This document shows positions 43,771-54,214 of a stretch of 64,000 nt of DNA, piece by piece. Source of the DNA: Adiantum capillus-veneris (Eukaryota; Streptophyta; Polypodiopsida; Polypodiales; Pteridaceae); assembly GCA_014529385.2 (NCBI GenBank), contig CM043953.1, forward strand, positions 73,499,872-73,563,871, read 5' to 3'. The position numbers and the translations under genes are program-made. The notes under the pieces were generated by a model, which saw only the letters and a list, made by a program, of their open reading frames with translations, did not search any database and was not told the origin of the DNA. Numbering within the stretch: position 1 is the stretch's first letter; the number at the start of each line of letters is the position of its first letter.

Positions 43771-46700
43771 TCATGCTGCTTCATAGGGCATGGCATTGTA
43801 AATGATTTCATGTAGTTTCAGAGATAAATAATATGTCTTTGAGGTAGCATCTACCAAAGGCATGTCAAACTTGATTGCCCGAACAAGGTGAGAGTACAGG
43901 TTAGTAACTCCCCTATCATCAAGTAGAGTGTAGTGATTTGGGTCCCCCTCTTGTTGTTGATAATAACACCCTGTGACAACATAAGTGTTTTTATCACATT
44001 TGTTTTTCCACTTATCTCTTAAGATGCAATCTGTCATCCATTTTCTCTTTGTACATATCAAAAGAAAGAACTCTACACCTTCTGCATTGCCAGCGTCTGC
44101 ATTGACTGCAAAGTTATCACCTTCAATGAGATACTCACTCAGCATATCCTGGGATCCCTCAAACATTGCAGCTTCATCTTCTGGTACCTCAGTCTCTTCT
44201 GCTACCTCAGAGAGTGGTTTCAATGCCTTATGTGTCCACTTGCCTGCATATGATTTGCTGGAACAAGTCCTCCAATGGCCCTTCATGCAAGCATCACAAA
44301 AACAAGAAAGCCGCCTGGTCCTTAATTGAGTAGGATCATGACGAAAAAAGCCTGAAATGCAATGGAGTGATCAAGATCCTTGTACTCTCTCACAACCCCA
44401 TAGATTAGACCTGTCCACTTCTGTCTCTTTTACTAGCCAAAATTTCCTGTTTATAGTAGGACCTGCTTTAGTGGATTGTGCATAAGAGCTACATGCAGCA
44501 TTGGACATTGTTCTCGTCAAAAATGCAACCACGTCTGCAGCTTTCCTAAGAACAACTCCATTACTCTTGATTTGTTCATGTGTAAGGGCTCTCTTTATCA
44601 TAGCGCCAGCGCCATCATGCTCCCCCTTGCCATGGCCAGAGCCAAAAAAATTCCATGTCATCTCTGTACCTGTTAGTTGGTAATATCTAGCAACAAAGTA
44701 AAATGGCCTTGCAGCCTTGAATTGTGACACTGCACCATCTGACCACACCTAGTGCTTCTTGAAATTCAGCCCCTGATCTTTAAGCCACTGATCACAAAGA
44801 AGAAAACAATGCTGGACAAATAGCGTATCATGTTGCCTATCATCGGAGATGTAGAAATGAATATGCTTGATAATAATGTCATCTTCGTTGTCACGCATGT
44901 ACGTTATGTGAACAAGGATGGTGCATTGATCTGTATGCCAATGCATGGATTGTACTTCATTTTGCTCTTTGAACGAGTAATTTTCAGCAAAGTCTACTAC
45001 AGATATAATGGTATCTAAGGAAACACCTTCAAACATTCTCTCTATTGATGTGCCTGCCATCTGTAAGTGAAATTGTGCTCGATGAAGGTGATGTCATCTT
45101 TTATCCTCCCTGTCAGCTCACTTAAAGCCACATGTTTGAGTGACAACATCTTTCTCTTACTTATACCATGCTTAGTTTGAACTTTAATGTCCTCCAAGAC
45201 TTGCAGTGGAACTGTCTTTGTCATCTCTGCAAGTTCTCGTGGACAAAGGCTGAGCTTTTCCACACCACAGTTTTTGCATTGGCCCATCAAGCAGGTGTGT
45301 TTATGGAACATACCCCCCTCAGCCTTTGTACATACGCATGATTCCCACAACTTCGTGATCCTGAATACGAGTGCTCAACAGCAAGACATTCTACATTCAC
45401 CCCATCTGATTTGCAAACATTGCATTTACATGTACATGACCTCCCATGAAAACCAAAAGCAGATGAGCGCATAACATTAAACGCATCTTTGAGATACATC
45501 AGTTTGATATGATAAACACAACAGCAAGTATTTTGATCTTTCAACTTTCGCACGAACCAAGGCTTCAGCTTCTCAAGGGACCTTTGCCCAATTGTCACAT
45601 GTGGGTGGCTATCTTTAAACTTCAAGAAATACTCTGTCTGCTTGAAAAAAAATGCATTAGAATTACATTTTGCTATATATCACACATAATAGCATAGCTA
45701 CAGATGCATTGGTATAAATACATATAGCTATGCTACATAGCACAGATGATAGCATAGATAGATAACTCAGCTTTCATTACATGCTCAATTTTGTTATATA
45801 ACACATAATAGCATAGATAGGGATTTTTAGTTGTTATTACACACACGTCTGCTATATAGCACACATAGTGCTCTCATATTATAACACAGTTCTTCTACAT
45901 AACACACAAAAGACCATAGACAGGGATATTGTGCTATTATTACACATGTCACACTCTGCATAGCACACATAATAGCATAGACATGGATACCGTGCTACTA
46001 TTACACTAACATCTGCTATGTAGCACACATAGTGCTCTCATAATATTATAAAATCTGATAGCACACATAATACCATAGATAGGTATATTGTGCTATTATA
46101 CACACATGTCTGCTATATAGCAGACATGATGTTTTCATACTCTGATAGAGTCCTGCTACATGGCACACATAATAGCATAGACAGGACCATCGGGCTATTA
46201 TTACACATAGTTATGCTATATAGCACTCATACTGCAAGAAATACTATGACATAATAGCATAGATAGGGACATTGGCCTCTTATTACACGCACTAACGCTA
46301 TATGGCACACATAGTGCTCTCAATATGTAATATAGCTCTTTCACATACCACACATCATATCATAGACAAGAACATTGTGCTATTCTTACACACACTTTTA
46401 CTGTATAGCACACATGTTGCTATCTTACTACAATAGAGTCCTTTTACATGGCACACTTATAGCATAGACAGGGACATTGGGCTACACTTGTGCAATATAG
46501 CACACATAATAGCGTAGGTAGAGACAATGGACTATCTTGACACATTACTTGGCTACATATCACATATAGTAGGATGTACACAACTCCATAACACCCAATG
46601 GGTAGCTATTCATAAGAGTAAGATGTTTCACTTGAGAGTTATTCATTGTAAGAATGAGACATGTTTACCTGAGATTCATCAAGTAAGTGTATGGGATGCT

Positions 46701-47665
46701 CTTGATAATGTTTTCTGCCCAATCGTTTCCGGCAAATATCTTTCTTGTTTGGAGACACCCTACTGTGCTCTATCCAAAATGTAATAATTGTCTGCTTCAA
46801 TTCCTCCGATAAGGACCTAGCATTTCCAGACCTCCTTTTGCATAAGTCAAACCTCAGCGTACTTGACATAGGATCGCTCTCAAGTCTACCCAAAGCTGAA
46901 TATAAATTCCTTGGATGAACATTTAATAGCTTTGCCACTTTATGTAGAGTAACACCTCTACCTTGGCTCCCATTATCATGCAGTAATCCATTCACCAGCA
47001 TGCTGAATGTGCTTCGTTTTAAAAACATCTCATCAGCTGATTTTGGAATCTTTAATTCCTGTAAGGAGACCTTGAGTGCAGAAATAAGGCCATTTGCAGG
47101 AAGATACAAATCTTCACAGAATGGCAACATTCTATCATCATTGATTGAAAAATTGCATTCTTATCTTCTTTCCCGTAACTATGCAATTGTCTCACAATGT
47201 GCTGAACAATATTCTGAATAGTATGTTGCTTCTTGTCTTCCTTTGTGTGTACATCAACGTCCTCCCTATGACAATCTTCCGCTCCAATGTTGACGCTTGG
47301 CTGTACTTGCTTTCTTGCACGACATCGCTTTCTGTACTCACGTTTAGCTTGTGCTTCATACTTCCTCACTACAATAATTTCATCCTCATTTAGACAAGCC
47401 TTTCTCTTGGAGTGCACCTGCGTATGAATGGTGTCTATTCCATGTGCCTCATCATAAAATCCGTCGTCCACCATCTTGGAACAGTCTACGGTAGTTTGAA
47501 ATGAATGAATTCGTACAAAACTTCCTGATTGTAAGAGTGAACGGAAATCCATTTGTGCTGCATTGTTGAGTTCAAGAAGCTCCATTGCTGCTTGTGAGGA
47601 GGTATGAGCTGGAACCAAAGCGAGAGGAAGGGAGTCTCCATCATCCATATTCTGAACAGGAGAGT
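43771..47665 (-). pseudogene. DDE-like transposase gene of the 10.9-kb element
   Basis: A minus-strand chain starts near an ATG at about 47652 (MDDGDSLPLALVPAHTSSQA) with a basic region (RKYEAQAKREYRKRCRARKQ). A one-base shift near 47140 leads to 46669-47130 (VTLHKVAKLLNVHPRNLYSA helix-turn-helix-like, then LSEELKQTIITFWIEHSRVS). An intron (45638-46668) joins DESQ to TEYFLKFKDSHPHV. Next come a Cys-rich block (SCTCKCNVC), SVVDFAENYSF (44990, candidate first Asp), QSMHWHTDQCTI, a premature TAG at 44749, WSDGAVSQFK (second Asp, near 44738) and FGSGHGKGEHDGAGAMIKRA (Glu near 44621). It ends with a Zn-type CFCDAC and an acidic tail (44286-43771). This motif set occurs in uncharacterised transposase-like families that I cannot name. 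Confidence 0.65.
45638..46668 (-). repeat. Transposase intron made of TAGCAC-type repeats
   Basis: Donor CTCAG|GTAAAC (exon end at 46669) and acceptor TTCAAGCAG|ACAGAG (exon start at 45637) bound a 1,031-bp intron that keeps the coding frame. The interior consists of repeated GGCACACATAATAGCATAGA-like units and TATATAGCAC palindromes. Confidence 0.75.
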
Positions 47666-47704
47666 AGGAGAGAGAGAGAGATGGAGATGGGCATTGGAGG
47701 CCAT

Positions 47705-47705
<1 letters not shown>

Positions 47706-47744
<39 letters not shown>
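47706..47744. repeat. (GA)n microsatellite
   Basis: A pure GA tract close to the presumed 5' end of the transposase gene. It produces Ser-Leu-rich artefact frames on the minus strand. Confidence 0.95.
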
Positions 47745-47748
<4 letters not shown>

Positions 47749-47890
47749 GAGAGAGAGGGAGAGGTCAACACGTGCTAACCACTCCATGTCTTTCAATCCA
47801 AGTAGTGGATTCGTGAAGTCAGTTATCTTACCTATATTCTTTTAAAAATTATTGACTTAAAAGCCCAGCTATGGTGTCATCCATAGCATC

Positions 47891-47918
47891 ATACTTGGTG
47901 TCCATGGACACCAAGTAT
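47891..47918. repeat. 28-bp perfect palindrome next to the right TIR
   Basis: The 14-base arm ATACTTGGTGTCCA is followed directly by its exact reverse complement. It ends 16 bp inside the right terminal inverted repeat. It may be a transposase-binding site or a folding signal. Confidence 0.85.
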
Positions 47919-47934
47919 TTAGACACCATTCTAC

Positions 47935-47944
47935 GCTTTCACCC
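47935..47944. repeat. Right terminal inverted repeat of the 10.9-kb element
   Basis: GCTTTCACCC, followed by the TAAG duplication (47945-47948). Confidence 0.8.
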
Positions 47945-48330
47945 TAAGGTGCTTGAGGTGCTTGTCATGCTTGATGAGTAAGGTGCTTGTCGTGCTTTCT
48001 GACTAAGGTGCTTGAGGTGCTTGTCATGCTTGATGAGGAAGGTGTTTGAGAAGATTCCCATGCGTGGGGGGTTAAGGTGCTTGAGTCAAAAAGAGACCCT
48101 AAAGAGGAGGGGGAAAGCCCCAAAGTTAGGGGAATCTTTTACTTAACCTTCCACTCACCCAAAGGGCACCCCCTTCTCAAGGGCACATGGACACATATCA
48201 AGCTCTCCCTATGCTTAGCCACACGGTGTGCTTGAATCCTATTGGCTTGGCTACAAAGGGGACCAATGAGCTTTTAGTTCAATTCAACAAATATCTAGAT
48301 ATTTTCAAGTTCTTTCTCGCAAAGAGGTAA
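47945..48330 (+). repeat. 3' LTR of Gypsy 1, right part (truncated)
   Basis: It resumes with TAAGGTGCTTGAGGTGCTTG exactly where 37044 broke off and follows the 5' LTR (about 29993-30417) to GCAAAGAGGTAAG. The remaining 810 bp of the LTR are absent, and an inverted, diverged LTR begins at 48331. Confidence 0.85.
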
Positions 48331-49481
48331 GATTTAATTCACTAGTAACTTGTGTGTAGCGAAAATTGATAACATAGTGAGCATTTCATTAAGAATAAGT
48401 TCCTAATGAGCATAGAAAGAGTACTTAGTTTGAGAAATCAACATAGCAATTTACACCTAGCTAATTTTTCATAGACAATACTTTGAAAAGAGAGAGAAAT
48501 AGAACAATTGACAACAGTGGAGGACCGGATTTACATGGAACCGGTCCCCCCTCCATAAAGGCTTTGTATTATAGCTTCTCCCTTCAAAGGAGACTTTTGT
48601 ACAATAAAATTCTTATGTTCCTTGACAAAACTCGTTGGTGCAATGAAGATGGAAGCTTCATGCACCAAATTATGCTTGAAAAACACACCTAGTGTCCCTA
48701 GCCTCAGTCCCAAGACCTCACACACCTTCAAAAATGGTGAGAGCTAGCAGGGAATGAGGATGATTGAGAGGAAGAAGATGTATCTTACGAGAAAGAAGTA
48801 TTCTCCTCACATAATCACTCTAATAGCATAGCTTAGCTTAGTAATTAGCATGGTAGAGGATATGAGCATGCCATTGCAGCTTGTCTCTTGGTTGGATTTG
48901 CATTCAATAGCAAGGAGTTGTTGGTGTAGGCCTCTACTTCTCAATGCTTGGAGAAGGAGATGGAGTTCTTCTTGCACACATGAGTTGCGTGTGTGTGTGT
49001 GTAGCATTGTGTTAGACAAAAATGCATCCCTCTCTCTCTTCTTGGTCGATCCCTCTTGCTAATTACTCATACTGGCCTCCCATTGGCTCCTGTAAAGCTT
49101 ACCCAATCACAAATTAGAAGCATTATTGATAGCCATGTGACATGTGTCCCCCTTTCCCCTTTTGTGAGAGCCTTAGGTAATTAAAATAATTTATTAAACT
49201 CTCATTGGACCTTTTAGTCTTCTAGTCAATAGGAATCATGCAAGCCATTGAGCTGCTTGATGCTCACTGGACCCCTTGGTAGACTGTCCAATACTCTTTT
49301 GGGGAGCTTAATTTCTAATGGCTCTTTTATCAAGCATTTTAAAATTAATTAGACTAATTTTACTCTAGCCTAATTCTCATTGGTCTACCTCTATGGCCAT
49401 CCAATAGGATTTGAGGGTAGATTGGGAGCAATTGGGCTAGGAGTCTACCATGTGTCCAATATTCCCTTTCGGGAAGCTTTG

Positions 49482-49541
<60 letters not shown>

Positions 49542-49915
49542 CTCTCTCCTCCCCTACTCTTAGGGCTCTCCCCCTCCTTGATAGGGATGTGGGAAGACTT
49601 TTGAGTCTTCCCTCCACCATCCAATTTTCCCATCTTTGACCACTTGGACTTTTCGATTAAAATTCAGGAACCTTAGCCTATGGAAGTCTTAATGGAGTTG
49701 AACCTTAGGTATTTTAAGCTCCAGTGATGCACATTGCTCTTTTGCATACTGCCCCCCTTTGGATCCCTATTTTCTATCCTTGGAATCCCTGCAGAGACCG
49801 GTCTAGCAGCCTTACCAATATTCTAGCTTTTACTCCCCTGGTACTTCCCCATATTAAATGATCAGATTAACATGAGAAAATAATTGAGGAGAATTAGATA
49901 TTAGTTTTTATGACA
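48331..49915 (-). repeat. Inverted, diverged relative of the Gypsy 1 LTR
   Basis: Read on the minus strand, it starts TGTCATAAAAACTAATATCT (49915 downward) and later contains the ACCGGTTCCATGTAAATCCG-type block (near 48530) and AAGTATTGTCTATG, in the same order as the LTR at 29440-31230 but clearly more diverged (roughly three-quarters identical by eye). It has no internal region, so it may be a solo LTR of a related subfamily, inserted in or fused to the truncated LTR. The left border is uncertain. Confidence 0.7.
49484..49539. repeat. (GT)n microsatellite
   Basis: An uninterrupted GT tract of about 56 bp within the inverted LTR. Confidence 0.95.
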
Positions 49916-49919
49916 AAAA

Positions 49920-50138
49920 AGGTCCAGATTTTGAGATTCATTGGAGGTAAAACTTGTCTTCTTCTTCCCTCTCTCCCTTTATCTGTCTATCTAGATGTGT
50001 GTGCAGTCAACTTGTTGTTTCACCCATTTATTGTCTTTTTCCAAAATTGAGGACACGTCAACATGAGTAGTTGTCCAAAATCAACCACTCTTTGATTTCT
50101 ATGTCTCTCTCCCCCTATCTTCTTTTCATTGATCACCA

Positions 50139-50183
<45 letters not shown>

Positions 50184-50236
50184 CATACACACAACCTCTT
50201 TGTACTCTCTTCTATTCATTAATCGGTGCTTCTCTA

Positions 50237-50301
<65 letters not shown>

Positions 50302-50422
50302 ATACACACAACCTCTCTGTACTCTCTTCTATTCCTTGATCGGTGCTTCTTTAACCTCTCTCACTCTCTCTCATACACATACACACGACCTCTCTCTACT
50401 CTCTTCTATTCATTGATCGGTG

Positions 50423-50490
<68 letters not shown>

Positions 50491-50754
50491 GAGACATACT
50501 CAATATTTGAGTTTCTGTTAGTGTCTCTAGTATGTGCATGCACGTACATACAAACACTCATATAGGACAATAACTGACGAATTGGGGGAGGAGGGGTTAC
50601 AAAGGTGTCTAATGTTCATCAATTTTTCAAGCACTTTAAGAAAGAGTATGGAAGTGTCTCTTTATAGTTTTTTTTAATATTTTGAAACATAAACTTACAC
50701 AACTTTTAAAATATCAATATTGGTTTCAAAAAAAGCCCCTTGAAAAGAGAAAGG
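49920..50754. repeat. Duplicated microsatellite-rich block, copy A (left part)
   Basis: Matches 57690-58480 in order: GATTCATTGGAGGTAAAACT, the CCCTTTATCT region, (CT)n tracts (50141-50178, 50247-50270, 50424-50489), (CA)n (50271-50295), TATGGAAGTGTCTCTTTATA and ATCAATATTGG. Inside, a unit of about 100 bp ending in ATTCATTGATCGGTGC occurs three times. The copy is broken by Gypsy element 2 and continues at 56622. Confidence 0.85.
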
Positions 50755-50759
50755 CAATT

Positions 50760-50904
50760 TGTAAGACAAGGGGAACTAGAACCTAGGAGTCCACCACCCA
50801 CTATATAGCATAGCCCCTGGCCCTTTGCCCTAGTTAGACTCCCTGTCCACACTGCCTAGCCCGGCCCTGCCCTTGTCTAGTCCGGCCTTGCCGGTGTCCT
50901 GACA
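50760..50904 (-). repeat. 3' LTR of Gypsy element 2
   Basis: TGTAAGACAAGGGGAACTAG...GTGTCCTGACA, 145 bp. It lacks a short CCACCCAA duplication that lengthens the other LTR. Confidence 0.9.
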
Positions 50905-51951
50905 TTACTCCCCCCTTAAGAAGAGTTTTTCGTCCTCGAAAACAAAAGTGGGGAACTTCTTCTTAAGAACACTAATGTTTTCCCAAGTGGCATCTTCCTC
51001 AGTTCGGTCTTTCCACTTGATTAAGGCTTGTTGACGTACATGATGACATGTACGCAACTCATGATAATCAAGAATACGTTCAGGTTCATGCAGTAATGTA
51101 GGAGGTTCAATGAAATCAACCAAAATCTTTTGGTCAATGACATTGTCATCCCCATGTAACGGCTTACGTAAATGGCTTACATGAAATAGCGGATGAATGC
51201 GAGAATGTGAAGGTAGTAATAATTTGTAGGCACGATCACCTACTCGTTTGAGTATTTTGAAAGGCCCACAATATCGGGGAGATAATTTAGGTGTTGACCT
51301 AGTTTTCAGACTTTCTGAATGTTCTGGCACACTTAAAAATACTTCCTCCCCTTCTTCGAAGGTAACTTCCCGACGTTTCTCATCAACGTAGTTCTTATAC
51401 TGATCCTGTGCTTGTCGGACATTCTGACGAGTAAGTTTTAGCATATCCATGTGGTCTTGGAGAAAATCCTTAACCTGTTGGAGTTTTTCGGTTGCCAAAC
51501 CCACCGTAATTGGTGACCTAGGTTGAAACCCATACATGAGCATGAAAGGACTAAAGCCTGTTGTGACATGCTTAGCACTGTTGTAGGCAAACTTGAGGAT
51601 AGGTAAGTATTCTTCCCAGTCTGATTGTTTTTTGCTGACGTATGCTCTTAGCATATCCTCTAGCACCTAGTTAACTTGTTATGTCTGATCATCTGTTTCT
51701 GGATGATCCATTGTACTGAGGTTCAGTTGTGTACCCAATCGTTTAAACACGGCTCTCCAAAAGTGGCTGTTAAACTTGGGATCACGGTCACTGACAATGT
51801 TACTTGGCAAACCATACAGTTTGTATAGATTGTCCACAAAGAACTTGGCTAGTTCTGGTGTCTTAACCGTTGATTTGGTCGGAATAAACTTACATAGTTT
51901 AGCCAACCTGTCTACGACCACCCATACCGAGTCATGACCTCGTACAGTGGT
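50905..51951 (-). pseudogene. Gypsy 2 integrase core and chromodomain-like end
   Basis: After a stop near 51953 the frame reads VWVVVDRLAKLCKFIPTKST (first-Asp region of the core) and LPSNIVSDRDPKFNSHFWRA (second Asp). After stops at about 51677 and 51667 it continues as LRAYVSKKQSDWEEYLPILK and AYNSAKHVTTGFSPFMLMYG. The C-terminus shows LSPRYCGPFKILKRVGDRAY, HPLFHVSHLRK and ALIKWKDRTEEDATWENISV, the usual GPF/Y module followed by a chromodomain-like motif. The catalytic Glu segment is partly lost around the stops. Confidence 0.85.
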
Positions 51952-51954
51952 TGG

Positions 51955-52836
51955 TTATCCCATAATAAAATCCATAGAGATGCTTTCCCATTTTCCATTG
52001 GGAATCTCCAAAGGATATAAGAGTCCTCCTGCTTTCAGGCGCTCTGCTTTGTTAACTTGACATTTTTGGCAATGCAAGACATGAGCTTGAACAAAGCCAT
52101 GTATACATGGCCAATAAAACTGTCGTCGTATGAGAGCATAAGTTTTTCTAATCCCCGAGTGCCCTGCACTTGGACTACCATGACATTCATAAAGAATTTG
52201 GCGCCGAATGTTTGTGTTCGTTGGTACACAAACTCTCCCCTTATGGAGTAGGTACCCATTGTCGATGGTGAAATGCTTCCATCGTTGTAGTTCATCACTT
52301 AATAAAGGAGAACTAGGTGTGGAGGTTAACTGTACACTACCGTCATTGGAGTGAGAAGGATCCCTCTTTTGAACATGGCTCCACACTTTGGAATATGCTT
52401 CATTATGCTCATATTTGCCTTTGAGAGAATCTAAAAATTCACTACGAAGTTCCGTGAACAAGAGCGAATTGATCTCTAGCATTCGACTTAGAGCGTCCGC
52501 TACGACATTGTACCGGCCTTTGTGATACCTTAGCTTGGCGTCATATTCCTGAAGAATCTCGGTCCACCTGGCTTTTCGACCCTTCAAATTCGTTTGGTGT
52601 GTAAACCATTTGATGCTTTCATGGTCAAACACAATCTCAAATTAAGCACCATACAGATAATGCCGCCATGTTTTTAAGGTAGACACTATTGCATAGAGTT
52701 CGCGTTCGTAAGCAGAATAGTTCTGTTGAGCTACATCAAGCTTCTTGCTTTCAAATGCAATCGACCGTCCGTCTTGTAACAGAACTGCTCCAATAGCACG
52801 GTCACTGGCATCCATTTCCAATACGAATGGTTTCAA
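51955..52836 (-). pseudogene. Gypsy 2 RNase H and integrase zinc domain
   Basis: KPFVLEMDASDRAIGAVLLQ (RNase H first Asp) and NYSAYERELYAIVSTLKTWR (Glu) are followed by a stop at about 52641. The same frame continues with IVFDHESIKWFTHQ, YNVVADALSR (last Asp) and the H-x3-H...C-x2-C integrase zinc region (ECHGSPSAGHSGIRKTYALI; HVLHCQKCQVNK). It then stops after SMDFIMG. Confidence 0.87.
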
Positions 52837-53013
52837 AGGATCTACAATAGCCAGTATAGGAGCTGTAGCTAATGCGTCCTTGAGCGTATCGAAACTGTGT
52901 TGTTGAGCGGATCCCCACTAAAAAGCTTTACCTTTGCCTTTTAATTGATCCGTCATGGGAACAGCAATTTGAGTATAGTTTTTAACGAACCTTCGGTAAA
53001 AACTTGCAAATCC

Positions 53014-54214
53014 TTAAAAAATATGTAATTCTTCTAGATTTTTAGGAGAAGGCCATTTCCAGATGGTATCCACTTTGGATTGATCCATATGTAGCCCATT
53101 AACTGAAATAACATGGCCTAAATAGTGAATTTTGTCTTTTAGAAAATCACATTTAGATTCCTTAGCATATAATTTGTTTGTGCGTAACAACTCAAACACC
53201 TGCCTGAGATGTTGTAAGTATTCTTCTTCAGATGCACTGTAGACTAAGATGTCATCGAGGAAAACAATGACAAATTTGCCCAAATATGGCTTCAAGACGC
53301 TATCCATAAGTGTCATGAATGTTGCGGGCGCATTGGTTAACCCAAAGGGCATCACCAAGAACTCGTAGTGTCCAAACCGTGTTTGGAATGCAGTTTTGGG
53401 TATATTGGCAAGTTCAATACGGACTTGGTGATATCTTGACCGCAAGTCTATTTTCATAAAAATGCGAGCATCAGTGAGCTTGTCAAACAACTCATCTACT
53501 CTAGGCAATGGGTATTTGTTCTTAACTGTAACCGCATTTAAGCCATGGTAGTCTATGCACATGCGCATACTGTCGTCTTTTTTCTTCACTAAAGAGGATA
53601 GGCGAAGCCCATGGTGAAGAACTAAGTTGTATAAACCCTCTGCTAAGGTAGTCAGCAAGCTGACGTTCCACATCAGCAGCTTCCAAATCACTCATACGGT
53701 ACGGCGGTTTACTGACAGGTTTAAAGCCTGCAACCACCTCGATGCTATGTTGCACCGATCGTGTCGACGGTAATCCTGGTGGCAAATCATTAGGAAAAAA
53801 ATCTTGAAATTCCTTTAATAATTTTTGTAGCTCACTAGCAACGTTTTCTTGGTTAAAATTAGCCATTTGTGGAAGAGATGAGAGAGAAGCATGCGGCATT
53901 GAGGAATGTTCAACAGATTCAATGTTAGAAAGAAAATGAGACAGTGAGTAACACGAGAAAACCTGATCTATTTCATTATCAGAAATAAGCTGCATAAGCT
54001 CAGCGGTACAAATCAGTGGTGATGAAGGTATATCTTTTTCTCCTAACAACAACACATGTGCGCCGTGGGATTCAAACATCAAGCTGTTGTGCTCATAGCT
54101 ACGCTTCAGTGATGGTCCTAGGCTATGCAACCACTCCCTACCAAGAACCACATCAGCCCTTTCCATGTCCATAACCGGAAAATCCAAACGTGTGAAGTAC
54201 CCTTGTACTTCCAA
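53014..54214 (-). pseudogene. Gypsy 2 protease end and reverse transcriptase
   Basis: The 54214-53522 frame holds ADVVLGREWLHSLG (end of the retropepsin region) and the RT start (PYRMSDLEAADVERQLADYL). It is continued after a frameshift near 53610 by the 53691-53014 frame with CIDYHGLNAVTVKNKYPLPR, MKIDLRSRYHQVRI (LRSGYHQ block), VMPFGLTNAPATFMTLMDSV and the catalytic VIVFLDDILVYSAS. The active-site DD is present. It ends near the connection domain with NLEELHIF and a stop. Confidence 0.9.

Larger units (their letters stand above)
37041..47948. mobile_element. 10.9-kb TIR DNA transposon with cargo genes
   Basis: TAAG (37041-37044 and 47945-47948) flanks a 10,900-bp insert with 10-bp perfect terminal inverted repeats, GGGTGAAAGC (37045-37054) and GCTTTCACCC (47935-47944). 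Beyond these the ends stay similar for about another 12 bp. The two sides of the Gypsy 3' LTR rejoin if the insert is removed. Inside are a minus-strand DDE-like transposase gene (43771-47665), a plus-strand coiled-coil/RING-like gene (37763-40695) and a plus-strand acidic-repeat/FCP1-like gene (40696-42837). All show at least one stop or shift. The superfamily is not recognised with certainty. Confidence 0.8.

Noticed and set aside
46527-46784. 85-codon plus-strand frame MDYLDTLLGYISH and its duplicate at 43389
   Set aside because: It lies antisense to the transposase exon end and intron; the duplication explains the similarity.
47052-47771. N-terminal Ser-Leu repeat of the transposase frame
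   Set aside because: The Ser-Leu run is a translation of the (GA)n microsatellite; the real start is more likely the ATG near 47652.
49360-49633. Frames with His-Thr or Val-Cys repeats
   Set aside because: Artefacts of the (GT)n tract.
50071-50565. 164-codon Ser-Leu/His-Thr frame
   Set aside because: Artefact of (CT)n and (CA)n microsatellites; the duplicate block at 57691-58745 does not keep the frame.
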